DNA of 64,000 bases from Eudorina sp. 2006-703-Eu-15 (Eukaryota; Chlorophyta; Chlorophyceae; Chlamydomonadales; Volvocaceae). Location of the stretch: the NCBI GenBank assembly GCA_003117195.1, contig BDSI01000004.1:1731290-1795289 (forward strand). The letters are read 5' to 3'. Positions 45,826 to 57,972 of the stretch are shown piece by piece; within the stretch, counting starts at the first letter, position 1, and every line of letters starts with the position of its first letter. Below the pieces are notes generated by a model. It did no database searches and had not been told where the DNA came from. It saw nothing but the letters and a program-made list of their open reading frames with translations. A program made the position numbers and the translations under genes.

Positions 45826-48790
45826 GTTCCAAATGGTTGCACGTTACATGACCCAGCCACAAGCAAACACCAACACATGCATCACTTGACGCCAGAACCG
45901 GGATGCGCCGACCTTATTCGTTCTTCGTGGTGACTCCGCAGCGGCGGCCCGCGCGGCAAAATGTCCCTCCAACCGCACAACTAACTTTCGTCACACCGCC
46001 CACAAGTAATTTAACTGGGTCACACCGACACGTACCAGTACGAACGAAGCCTCTCACCGCCCTGCGAGGTAAGAAGGCCTTATTGCACCCTTCGCATTAC
46101 AATACTGCGCGCGCGCTCATCATCATCTCGTCCCACCCCAGCAAAACATGTCCTGCGAGCGCCGTACCGTACCGTATCTTATCGTACTGCATGAATGAGG
46201 TCCACCGCATCCAGCGCCCTTTCGGCGCCTTTCTTTGCTGTTCCGCTGGCGAGATGGCCAGGCAGGGTGCAGGAAAAGTGCCAACGACAAGGGAACCAAC
46301 CGCCACGACAACGGAACCAACCGCCACGACAACGGAACCAACCGCCACGACGTACGTCGACCCGACGGCAGTCGATCTTTCAGACCGGGAACAGATCGTG
46401 TACGACAGTCGTGCCCACGCAACGCGGCAGCGTAGGTCGCGGGAACGAGCGGCAGGGAACGAGCGGGTACGGTAGCCGCCGGCAGTACAGCCTCGGCCTC
46501 AACGAGATATAATGCGACAGCAGGCCTAGCCCAAGCGGCTCCCTCCGCGGGGCCCTCTTGGCCCCAGCAACGAACCCGTCCGGCTGCGAATTATTAATGT
46601 CCAAGCAACCCCCACAAACCGCCGGTGCGGCAACCGCACCGCGGCCGTTTCAGCCCGACCCTACTCGAGGTACCGACATGTTAATCCGACCCGAATTCGA
46701 ACAGCAGGCTGCCTGGACCTGCTCCATTCGCTGTTATATATGTCACCCTCTCTTGTCATCAGCGCAGCGAAACCCTCCATGCATCGCCCGTTGGAGCGGG
46801 GCCGGCCAAGCGCACCGTACGCCCCCGCCGTACGCCAGGTGTGTCTGGGCAGTGCAATTTCAGCCGGTTGGTTGGTTGGTTGGTTCGACTCTCTCACTCC
46901 GCTTGGGTCACGAGGTGAAGTCCCCCGGGTCGCAACAGGGGAATGCGCAAAAAACAAAAAGCCACTCCGGTAACTCCAAGCTCGGTATCTTCTCAACGCG
47001 TCCGGTCAAATACGATCAAAGCCGGTCAAACACGTGTTCACCCTTCACCATTCAACCCCCACTTCACGAGTCTCTGTCATTCTGGGCGACGTGCTGCAAC
47101 CAACCAATCAACCGTCAACCAACCAACCGTCTCAGGACCAGCACCCCAAAACGACCACCGCCAACGCCATCCGCCGCTATGCTCCCCTGAACCCGACCGA
47201 CGACAAAACATCAGCGAAGCCACAGCCCAGCCATCTCATGCACAACGCCACCGCCACCACCACTACCACCACCACCACCGCCGCTACCACCACCACCACC
47301 ACCGCCGCTACCACCACCACCATAACCGCCCTCGGCGGACGGGATACCACGTCGCTCATCCAGTGCTCGGCAAGGGATGAAGAGGCGGGGAGGTTGGCGC
47401 TTGGCGGGTGAATGTGAAGGGTGGGTGTGGAGGCGGGTTTGCACACTTGCACACTTGCACACTTGCACACAGCTGTCTTCCGCGGGCCCTTGGGCAGCGC
47501 CGACGGAGCGCTGTGTGCCGGCCAGGACATCAGCCGCCTCAATCAACAGCGAGGTACGACGTACGGCACCTCCCTCTGCAGCACCTCACTCAGTCACCCC
47601 CGTCTTCGGTAGCCTGACGGAGGCTAGCGTCCCCGCGGGGGAATCAAGCGCATGCCGTACACCGCCAAAACAGACGCGACCGTCGCGAGTCGTCATTAAT
47701 CATCAGCCAGATCCGGTCCCCCTCAATCTCTCCGCAATGGACCGACTCAGCGGACAAGCTCAACAAGCCATGTCGTACACAGGCAGGCTGCCTCGGTCAG
47801 GGCGTCATGGACATCAGTGATCGGCCTGTACGACAGGGCCTTGCGGCAGCAGCGGCGACAGTGCGCGCCCCTCCGACGCAGCCAAGAGACTCTCAGGCCG
47901 TTTCTCTCGCTAAGAGCTCCCGACACCCACAAGCTGGGGCCTGTGTGTATTACCTTGCCGGCATGCCGTACAGCAACGGTGGCGGAAAATCGGTCAGACA
48001 GCGCACCCCCGCCTAACAATAAAAAACATCCAAGCAGAATTCTCTTTCTCTCTCTCCCGGCAAACACCAACAACCACCCACGCGCACGTGTGCACCGCTC
48101 CGTGTAGTACAATCGTCCATTGTCGTACAGTACAATCTCGCTGTGTTAGCAAGGAGAAAAGCTCGCTGTGTGTGTGTGCGCGCGCGCGCTCAACTAGCCG
48201 CGGTCCCAAATGATAGATATCCTCCTGTCAGGGTAATGTCCTTCTTAAACCGCCCAGGGAGAACGCGCCGATCGACCGTCGAGATCGCTGTCTCTCAGCA
48301 GTGTGGTGATGTGAGTGTGTGCAGCGGGGGCGGGGGCAGGAGCAGGGACCCACCATCCGACATCCCGCAGTCCGGAGTAGGGGTGATGACCCCGGAACAA
48401 GCTCGCCCGCCCAGTGCAGTGTCCGCGGCGATCGCTGATCGCATCGCTCGCCAGTGTGTCGCCCCCGAACGCGCCACTGTGACCCATGGGTCACATGGGT
48501 CACTGTGACCCATGGGTCTTAGAGGTGAGATCCTGGACGCCCCTCGCGTTGCGGCTGCTGCAACGCGGTGTCCTCCTCCTTGTCAGCCCTGATGGAGCCT
48601 CTAGGAAGGGTAGGCGGAGCAGGTCCGCCAGCGGACGCCGCCAAGGAGACGCCACCTTGCCGGGTGCCTCCGACCCATGGGTCGATTCCGACCACCGCGT
48701 TCGGCTCGATCCCATCTTAGTCACCGCTCGCTGCTTATTACTGCGGCGGCATGCCGACGTCCTGCGGCCCAACACACCGACACACAGGTA
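45826..48790. other. Repeat-rich intergenic region, no supported gene
   Basis: About 3 kb without a recognisable gene. It holds a 21-bp unit gaaccaaccgccacgacaac in three tandem copies (about 46290-46352), a CCA trinucleotide tract (47245-47325), a cttgcacac repeat (about 47440-47472), a (TG)n(CG)n run (48166-48190) and a cluster of GACCCATGGGTC palindromes (48481-48518). The right part should include the 3' UTR of the minus-strand fibrillin gene. Confidence 0.4.
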
Positions 48791-51700
48791 TCACGGGTGT
48801 GCAAATGCCGTCAGGAAGGTTGTCACAAGCACATTAGGGGCAGGCGCAGGCGCAGCAGCCGCAGAGGCTCGGGGCCCCACACCCGCCTTCCCCCGCCACG
48901 CCCCGCCCTGCCCCTCCACACCCGCCCCGCCCCCCCCCCTCCCCACAGCCCCCCCTCCCCCCACCTTGAGCATCACGAACACGCGGCCCTCATCGTCCCG
49001 ACTGATGCGCAGCGTGTCGTCCAGGTAGGTGGTCAGCATCCACAGGCTGGTGGCGGTGGACACCGACCCGCGGGTCAGCCCGGGCACGGGTGGCACGGGC
49101 ACCGCGTCCATGTCCACCTCCGGAGCCACAGCTCGACTCATGAGGTCCTGAGCGGCCTACGGCGGGGGTAGAGGAGGGGCAGGAGGGGGAGGAGGTGGGA
49201 GGAGGTGGGAGGAGGTGGGAGGAGGTGGGAGGAGGTGGGAGGAGGTGGGAGAGGGAGGGGAGAGGGGGCAGGAGGGGGAGAGAGGGGCGACACAAAGGAG
49301 TCCAGACGGGGAGACAGCTACCCGGGTGGAGTGGGAGTGGGAGCAGGATGTGGTAACGCGGGAAGTCCCAAGTTATGGCTCTAGAGGTCACCCTCCGGCC
49401 CTCCCCCAGCCGCCCTCCCCCAGCCGCCCTGCCTCAGCGCCCCCCAGCTGCCCCCCCCAGCCCGCCTCCCCCAGCCCGCCCTCCCCTCTAGCCAGCCCGC
49501 CCTCAGCCCCGGGCCCCACCTCCAGCCCGCTGTTGATGGGCTCCAGCAGCCTCCTCAGCGGCGCCAGGTCCAGCTTGGCCCCCAGCACCGTCACACTCTC
49601 GGGGACCTCCAGCGCCGCCACCAGCTGGGGGGTGGCCACATACGTGTCCAGGCCCACCCGCGTGAACCGGACCTTGAACTGCCGGGGGGAGCGGACCTCC
49701 AGACCCGCCTCGGCGCGGAGGGACACCAGCAGCGGCACCGCCAAGTCGATCTGTCGGAGGCGGTTGGAAGTGGGGCGGGGCGAGGGGCGGGGCGAGGGGC
49801 AAGTGGAGGGCTTGTTGGAAGGGGCGGGGGCGCGGGGCGTGGGGCAGGCGGGGGTGGGGCAGTTGGAGGGCAGGTCTAGGGAGAGGAGGAGGTGGAGGCA
49901 GCAGCAGGTGGGGCAGTTGGGGGAGCCGGATGCACCTGGGTTCGTGGTTCGTGGGTTCATGGTTCATGGTTCATGGGTGCAGCTTCTGCGCCTCCACTGC
50001 AGGGCTCGGAGTGTGGCCCCTGGCCCCCATGCAGTCAGTCAGTTGGCCATTAAGCCAGTCCGTCCCTCCCTCCCACCCTCCCTTTTGCTCTGGCAGCAGC
50101 GCAGGTTGAATATGTCTATCAATTTCCTATATCCCTCCCCGCCCCTCCCTCCGCCCCTCCCCGCCCCTCCCTCCGCCCCGCCCGCCCCCACCTTGTTGGT
50201 GGCGGTGAGCGACTGCGCGTCGATGGTCTGCACCACGTCCCCCACATCCACCAGCGGCATCCCGTCCAGCGCCCCCAGCAGCATCAGCGTCGCCACGTTG
50301 CTCGTGTACACCAACTTCCAACGACCGCCCAGCGCCGACACAGCCTGGGGAGGGGCGGGAGGGAGATGGGGAGGGAGAGGGGAGGGAGGGGAGGGGTGTG
50401 GATCATGAGGAACGCAGCGCCGCGCTGTAGCGGTACGACAGCTCGTGGCAGTCATCGCCGGATCCGACTCCCGACGTCCGGTCCGGTACTCCGTACACTC
50501 TAGACTACCACTCACGCCAGGCCTGCAGCAAACCCCCCCCGGGCATTCATACCCCCCTTGGCGGTAACCCAGAGCCCTAGGGGCCGGCTGGCGAGCACGT
50601 AGACAGTAGCGGGTGTCGGTGGTGGGGTAAGGGTGCCAACCGGTGGGCAGTGCATGGGGGAGTGACTCACATCAGTGGGCACGGAGTTGGGGTTGCGGGC
50701 CTCCAGCGCGGTGACGAGCTCGTCAATTGCCGTACGCTGCTCCGCCGTCGCGGACACGCCGCGCGCCGTGCCGTACACAAACTCGAGCAGATCAGCCTTG
50801 AGCTTTGGCAGCGTCGGCGGCTCCGGAACCAGTACGGAAGTCGCCGCCGCCTCCGGCGCTTCCGCCGGTGGCGAGACCGCCTCGGACGCCTCCGTCACTG
50901 CCGCCTCCGGCCCCGCTGCCGGTGCCGCCGGCTCCGCTGTCGCCACTGCTTCGACGTCGGCCGCCGGCGCCTCCGTCGACTCAACCACAGCTGACTCAAC
51001 CACAACCGGCAGTACGGTGTCGTACAGTGAACTCGGCACGAGGTTGGCGGCGGGCGAGGCGGCGAAGGTGCGGTTCAGGGATCCGATGAAGGAGGGCGGC
51101 AGGGTGGCGGCAGCGACGACGTCGCCGCTGCTGTCGCCGGCGGCCTGTACGGCGTCGCCATCATCGTCGTCGACGTCGTCGTCGTCATCACCATTACCAG
51201 CGTCGGCGTCACTGACTGTGTCGTGCAGCGCCAAGCTCGCCTCCACCTCCTGACAGTCCAGGGAGGGACCCAGCAGGACCCAGGCAAGGTGGGAGAGGAC
51301 CGAGGAGTAGGCGGCAGGGCAGGCTTAAGATGCAGGAGAAAGAGAGAGGGAGAGAGGGGGAAGGGGGGAGAGTGGTTCAAGGGCGTGCGCGCATGGCGAG
51401 GGTTAGGCCAGGTGGGCCGGGAAGAGCTGCCGTACACTCCAGGGCGGGAGAAGGCTGGCCTGAGTGACCGCTACTCTGAGGTCGATCTGGCGCATGTGCC
51501 ATGATCCCGTGCCGTACCTGGACATGCACGGCCGAATCGGATGGGGGAGAAGGCGGTGGCGGAGGCGGCGGTGCCGCCTCCGCCGCCGCCGCGGCTCCTG
51601 GCGCCTCGGCCGCGGCGGCGCCGTCCACAGAAATCGCCGCGGCGGGGCTGACGACATTCGCCGCCAGGTCCGCGCGTTGTTGCTCCTGCGAGAGGAATAC

Positions 51701-54700
51701 CAACGTCAGAGAGGGCGGAATGCAACATGGGGGGGGTCGTCTAATGGGAAGGACACTGGCATTCTGTCCAGAGATTGGCGGTTCGAATCCCCGTCCCCTC
51801 ACCGCCGTGTGATTAGGCGGGTCTGGCGCGGTTTCCAGGAGAGGCCATCCTGGCGCGCTGGTAACCTGGTGAAGTGGCCGGAATGGCTGCGTGACCCCCC
51901 CGCGGGTGATGGAGGATGGGTGCGCAGTCCTTGGTAGGGGTTGATGAGACGAGAACTATCTGGGCACCGTTGGAACACCCGGTCGGGATACGGATCCACG
52001 GTTGCATATTTCATAAAACATATTCACATGTACATACCATGTGTATATAATGCATATGTTTTTGAAAAGAAAATAATACCGTATAAATACCGCATAATAA
52101 AACCATGGGGCCGAGTGACCCATGGGACGGCACGCACCTCCTCCAGGATCTTGTTGATGACCCGGATGCGATCCAGCAGCTTGTCCGTCATGCCGCTGTC
52201 CACTCCCAGCGGCCCCGACAGCGCCTCCAGGATGTCGGATAGCGGCGTCGGCAGCGCCTGCAAATCGACGGCGGCGACGGACGCCGCCGCCGCCGCCGCC
52301 GCCGGCACGGGGTCAGGTGCGGCGGCGGTCGCGGCGGCGGCGGCGGCGGGCTCCGCCGCCGCCTCCGTCGGGCCATGACTGAGTGCAGCGCCCGCCGTCA
52401 CCAGCACTGGCTCCGCCTCGAGAGCTGGCGACGGCGCCGCCGCCGCCGGTACGACAATTGGTACGGCGGGGAGGTTGAGCACCAGATTTGCGGTGGTGCT
52501 GTCCGCCGCAGACGCAACCAGCGACGGCGCCACCTCGGCGGCGCCGGCGGCGCCAGGGACCCGAACCGGCGGCAACAGACCGTCGTCGTCGCCGTCGCTG
52601 TCGGCACCGCTGCCGTCCGTGCCTGGGACTGCGGGGCTGTCCTCCGGCGTCGGATCAGTTGCCGTACCAGCGGGCTGCTCAGCGGCGGCGGCGGCGGCGC
52701 CGGCAGTGTCATCAGCGTCATCCGTTTTGGAGCTGCTCGTCGAAGTAGACGACGTCCCAACCGTCCCAGTCAGCGAATCGGCAGTGGCAACAGAGACCCA
52801 CGGGTCGGCTGGCACCTCCATCACAGCGGCCGCCGCCTCCGCCGCATCCGCCTCCGCCGCCGCCTCCGCCGCCTCCGCAGCCGCCGCCGCCTCCGCCGCA
52901 TCCGCCGCCTCCGCTGCCTTTGCCTCAGCCGCCGCGGCCGCCGCCTCAGCCGCCTTTGCCTCAGCCGCCGCCGCCGCCGCCGCCGCCTTTGCCTCAGCCG
53001 CCGCCGCCACCGCCTCAGCCGCCTTTGCCTCAGCAGCGGCGGCCGCCACCGCCGCCGCCGGTTTCACCGGGACTTCGACGGACGGGGCCTCGGGAACGTC
53101 CACCGGCTCGATCTCGACCGGCTCCGCCTCTGTGTCAATCTCAGCCTCGGCCGCCACGTCGACCACCACAATCTCTGTAGTTTCCGTCGCCGCCACCGCC
53201 TCCGCCGGCTCCGCCGGCTCGTCTGCCGCCTTGTCTTTCTCGCCGAGCTCCGCCACGTCGTCGTCGGGCGACGCCGTCGCCACCTCCGCCACCGCCTGCG
53301 CCACGGCCGCCGCCTCCGTCGCCGCAGCGTCCCGTGCCGCCTCCTCCACCGCCATGCCCACCGCCGCAACGGCAGTCTCGGCGATGCCAATCGCCGCCGT
53401 ACTCGCCGCTGCAGCGGCGGCGCTGGCGGCGGCGGACGGCAGGTCCTCAGCGGCGGCAGTGACGGCGCCGCCACCGCTGCCGCCGCCGCTGCCGCGGCGG
53501 GACTCTGTCGAACGCGTGGCGGCCTCGACAGCGGCATCCGCGACGGCGGCGGCCGCCTTGGCGGCTGCGCGCGCCGCAGCGTCCGCGACGGCGGCGCTGA
53601 CGCGCGCCGCCGCGACGGCGGCGGCGTCGGCGACGATTGACGCCAGGCTGGTGGAGGCAGCCGTCAGCTGGCTGCCGTCCACATTCGGAAGTTCGGCGGC
53701 CGGTACGGCAGCTGTCTCGGCGCCCGTGCCCGCGTCCTCAGCTCCGGCGGCGGGCGCCGGGGGCGCCGCCACCTCGGCTGCTACTGCGACTGGCGGCGCC
53801 TCGGAGGCCGCCGTCGCGGACGCAGCGGGTGCCTCCGCCGCCGCTGACACCGCCGTCACTTGCGCCTGCTCCGTCGCCATCGGTGCGTCCGACGGCGCCG
53901 CAATTTCGTTCGCGTCTGGAGCCGGAGCCTGCGCCACCTCCTCGGCCATCGACGCCGTCACAACCACCGTCGCGTGCGCGTCGGCCGGCGCCTCCGGCCC
54001 AGCTGCGGCCGCCACGGCCGATGCCGGTGCGCCAGTGCCCGCTGTGATGGCGACATCAGACTCGGGCGCAGGGCTTGCCGCCACGTCCGCTGCCGCCGCC
54101 GCCGGAGAAGGCTCAGCCGCAGGTGATGCAATGTCGGCGGTGGCCGCCGGGGCCGCCGCCGCTGCCGGGTCTTCTTCTTTTGATGAGTCGGCTGCCGCTG
54201 CCGGGTCTTCTTCTTTCGTTGAGTGGGCCACCGCCGCCGCCGTCACGACCTCAGCCTCCCCGACCTCAGCCCCCGGGACCGACAGTGCCTTCACATCGGC
54301 CACCGGCGCTGCCGCCGCCGGTGCCGCCTCAGCTGCCGTCGTGGTGTCCGGCGCCGTCAGGTCCGTTTTAGTTTCCACGGCTGGCGTCTCTGGGGCTGAG
54401 GCCTCCGCTGCTGGGGCCCCAGTCTCCTCAGTGACGGCGCCCGCTGCCGGGGCCCCAGCCGATGCAGGTGTCTCCGCCGCTGGCTGTACCTCCGCCGCTG
54501 GCGCCTCCGCCTCACTGGGATCCTGAGCCGGAGCTCCCGTCAGCTTCCCCTCGCCCGGCGGAACCTCTGGCAACGGGCCCTCCGTCAACTGCGCCGTAGA
54601 AACCACTCCTGCCGTTGCCGGCGCCTCCGCTGCCGGCACCTTTGTTGTCGGCGCCTCCTCTGCTGGCGCCTCCGCTGCCGGTGCCACCACTGCCGGCGCC

Positions 54701-57700
54701 TCCGCAGCCGTTGCCGCCGCCCCCGCTACCAGCGCCTCCGCTACCGGCGCCTCCGCTACCGGCGCCTCCGCTGCGGGCGCCTCCGCTGCCGCCGCCTCCG
54801 CTGCCGGCGCCACCGCTGCCGCCGTTTCCGTTGTCGGCGCCTCTTCTACCGGCGCCTGCGCTGCCGGCGCCTCCGCTGCTGCCGCCTCCGCTGTCGGCGC
54901 CTCCGCTGCCGGCGCCTCCGCTGCCGGCGCCTCCGTAGCCGGCGCCTCCGCTGCTGGCGCCTCCGCTGCTGGCGCCTCCGCTGCCGGCGCCTCCGCTGTC
55001 GGCGCCTCCGCTGCTGGCGCCTCCGCTGCCGGCGCCTCCGTAGCCGGCGCCTCCGCTGCTGGCGCCTCCGCTGCCGGCGCCTCCGCTGCCGGCGCCTCCG
55101 CTGCCGGCGCCTCCGCTGCCGGCGCCTCCGCTGCTGGTACCTCCGCTGCCGGCGCCTCCGCTGCTGGCGCCTCCGCTACTGGCGCCTCCATTGCCGGTGC
55201 CATCGCTGCCGGCGCCTCCGCTGCCGGCGCCTTTGTTGCCGGCGCCTCCGCTGCTGGTACCTCCGCTGCCGGCGCCTCCGCTGCTGGTACCTCCGCTGCC
55301 GGCGCCACCTCTGCCGGCGCCTCCGCTGCCGGCGCCACCTCTGCCGGCGCCTCCGCTGCCGGCGCCTCCGCTGCCGGTGCCTCCGCTGCCGGCGCCTCCG
55401 CTGCCGGCGCCTCCGCTGCCGGCTGCTCCGTCGCCGGCGCCTCGGGCAACGGCTCGTTATCTGCCGGCGCCTCCGCCCCCATCGCTTGCACGTCCTTGGT
55501 CTCGACGGTCTTTGCCACCTCCGACGGCTCCTCATCTACCTCAGCCTTCGGCGCCATAGCTTCCGCCTCCGTCACGGAAGCTTCCGCCTGTTGCTCGTCC
55601 ACCGCGGCAGGTACCGCCACAGGCAGGCTTTCTGCTTCCACGACCTCGTCCGCCGCCGTCACTGCGGCCCCTGCCTCGCCCGCTTGGGTGTCTGCACCCG
55701 TAACATCCGGCACCTTCCCTTCGGCCACATGTGCCTCCGCTGCCGTCGTCTCGGCCGCATTTGCAGCCTTGACTGCTGCCGCGGGGGTATCTTCTGCCGC
55801 TGGGGTATCTTCTGCCGCTGGGGTCACGGCCGCCATGGCCTCTGGAGCCGCCGCCACCGCCGCTGGACCTTCACCGCCCGTCTTGGCCTCAACTCCCTCG
55901 TCGACCGGTGCTTCCGCCACCGCCGCCGCCTCTTTTTCGTCCACCTTCTCTTCATCAGCCACCGCCGCCGTGTCTCCTGCCGCACCTTCATGTACGGCAG
56001 CCGCAAGGTCCGCTTCGGAGGACGGTGCCGGCGGCAGCAGGGGCTCTGAAGCAGGAGTAGTGTCAGCATCAGCATCAGCAGCATTAGCTGCGGCATCGGC
56101 TGCGGGAACAACAGCTGCAGTGGCTTCAAGCTCTGTTTCCACCCCGGCCAGCGCCCGCTCCTCCGCTGGGACGTCCACCGCCGCCACGACCCCGTCGGTG
56201 TCGGACTTCGCCTTCTCACTCTGCGCCTCCTCCATGGCCAGGACAGCAGCAACGGCCTCAGGACCGATCGTAGCAGCAGCAGCAACAGCAGCAGCAACAG
56301 TAGCAGCCTCCGAAATGTCAGTGGCTACCTGGGTCTCTGCCTGCTCGTCGCCGTCAGCAGCCGTGGGTGCAGCCGCGTCTGAGAGCACGGAAGGCGGCCC
56401 GGCAGTCGTCGCTGCCGCTGCCTGCACCTCCGCCGCTTCCGTCATCGCCACCACTGCCGCCGCCGCCACCGCCGCTTCCTCCGACTGCCGCATCGCGGGA
56501 GAGCCAACGGCCGACTCAGACTCCTCGGCTTTGGTGGCGGCAACGGCGGCGGCGGCAACGGCGGCGCCCGATGCCACAACCGCCATCGCAGGCGCCACGA
56601 CTGCGGCGGCGTCGGCAGCAGTCATGTCTGACGTCGCGGTCGTTGGCCCCGAAGTCGTCGAAGCGATCGGTGGCGCCGATTCAGGAGGCACCGAGGTGGA
56701 GGATGGGAGCTCGACGGGAGGGGTGGGTGTAGCGGCGGCCTTGGGCGCAGCAGCAGCAGCAGCCTTGGGTGTAGCCCGTGACTCCGCCTCCGACGTCTTA
56801 GCGCCGCCGCCGCCGCCGCCGGCGCGGCTCATCACGGCGGCGATGACGGCCGCCGTCACGGCGCCCGAACCCGCCGCCACGGCCACGACGGGCGACACGC
56901 CCTCCGTTGCCTTGGCCTCTGCCAGGGCCGCCGCCGCCGCGCCGCGGACTTCCAGAACCGACCTGTTCACGGTCGTCAGCGCGGACTTGGCGCCCGTCAG
57001 CGCCGCCGACGCACGGTCAGCGGCCGCGCTGACGGCCTTCCCGGCGGCCTTGGCCTCCGCCGCCGCCGCGGCGGCACGTGTCTGCGCCGCCTTGGCGGCT
57101 TCCGCCGCCGCCACCGCCTCCTTCAGGTCACCGGCTTCGGCCCGTTTGACGGCGTCGGCGGCGGCGGCCGCTCCAGATTGCGCCTTCGCGGCGGCGGCCT
57201 TAGCCGCCGTCAGCGACTCCGCCGCGGCGCCGCGCGCCGCCTCCGCGTCGTTTGCCAAGCGCTGCGCCTGCTCCGCGGCCGCCTCCGCCGCCTCCGCCGC
57301 CTTCCGCGCGTCCGCAACTGTCTGTTCTTCCGCGCCCGTCAGCGAGGCCGCGGCGGCGGCAGACTTCGCCGCCTTGCTCGCCTCGACCTCCGCCGCCGCG
57401 CTGACGCCGGCCGCCTCCGCCGCTGACGCCGCTGCGGCGGCGTCGGCCGCCTCCGCCAGCCGCACCGCCTCAACCGCATCGGCAGCGGCCGCCGCCGCGG
57501 CGGCCTTCGCCGCCGCCGCCTCTGATGCCGCCGCCGCTCGGTGACCGCCCGCAAGTACGGCCGCCGCCTCCCGCGCGGCACTCCGCCCCGCGTCGCTATC
57601 CGGCGCCGCCTGTACGAGCTTATCGACAGCGCGAAGGGCCGCCTCCAGACGCGTCAACATCTCCGCGTCGTCAACAGCGCCGCCGCCGCCGCCGCCGCCG

Positions 57701-57972
57701 CCACCGCCGCTGAGCGGGGGCGCCGGCATCATCTTGACGTCACCGCCGCTGAAGCCGACGTTGCCCTTCTGGCCTGGCGGCCCGGCAGCTTGGAGGTCGA
57801 GGAGCAGCTGGGCGAGGTCGGAGTCGACGCCGGCCGGAGGCTGCAATGGCGCCGCCAGCGGCGCAGCTGTGGCGACGCCGGCGAGGGTGGTGAGGGAGAC
57901 GGTGGCGGCGGTGGCCATCGCGAGCGCGACGGCCGTCGGAGAGGCCTGTGGCGGGATGGCAAAAAGTGGCAT
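48791..57972 (-). CDS. Giant Ala-rich protein with C-terminal PAP/fibrillin domain
   Basis: Exons (minus): 57972-52138, 51685-51518, 51249-50671, 50344-50192, 49750-49520, 49156-48965 or on to 48791. All are phase 0; about 2,390-2,440 residues. Exon 1 alone encodes 1,945. The N-terminus is plastid-transit-like and contains a hydrophobic Ala/Val/Leu run (residues ~15-40). There follow extended Ala/Glu/Lys stretches likely to be helical, and about 280 residues of near-perfect AEAPA pentamers (minus of about 55440-54610). Residues ~2151-2386 form the PAP/fibrillin domain: [57 protein letters not shown] and the closing [16 protein letters not shown]. Fibrillins are plastid lipid-associated proteins of thylakoids and plastoglobules, usually only 200-400 residues. 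The C-terminus is uncertain: read-through adds a Gly/Ala tail to 48791, while splicing at 48965 to an acceptor near 48750 would stop at once. Confidence 0.8.
49190..49250. repeat. 10-bp minisatellite in the last-but-one fibrillin intron
   Basis: About six copies of aggaggtggg lie just upstream, on the coding strand, of the exon starting at 49156, giving a C/T-rich tract near its acceptor. Confidence 0.85.
51730..51801 (+). tRNA. tRNA-like sequence (degenerate tRNA or SINE head)
   Basis: The acceptor arm (seven G, 51730-51736, against tcccctc, 51794-51800) and D arm (gtct/ggac with loop aatgggaa) pair well. The box B ggttcgaatcc is perfect. The anticodon stem pairs only four bases (ctgg/ccag) around an 8-base loop cattctgt, and the T stem has two mismatches, so a normal anticodon cannot be read (TCT or TTC are possible). 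It lies antisense in intron 1 of the fibrillin gene. A tRNA pseudogene or the 5' head of a tRNA-derived SINE fits better than a working tRNA. Confidence 0.55.
54610..55440 (-). repeat. 15-bp coding minisatellite encoding AEAPA pentamers
   Basis: Dozens of copies of gccggcgcctccgct with single-base variants lie inside exon 1 of the fibrillin-domain gene. Nearly all changes are synonymous or change one residue (Ala to Thr, Val or Glu), and the 15-bp period keeps the frame. Confidence 0.95.

Noticed and set aside
45903..46475. 190-residue plus-strand ORF with Thr-rich repeats
   Set aside because: The repeat part is a 21-bp tandem DNA repeat and the rest shows no domain or splice context.
52475..54526. 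683-residue plus-strand ORF rich in Ala/Ser/Thr, and a second at 55496-57544
   Set aside because: They are antisense shadows of the Ala-rich exon: GCN codons read on the other strand rarely give stops. They have no domains, and the minus frame connects in phase to the PAP exons.
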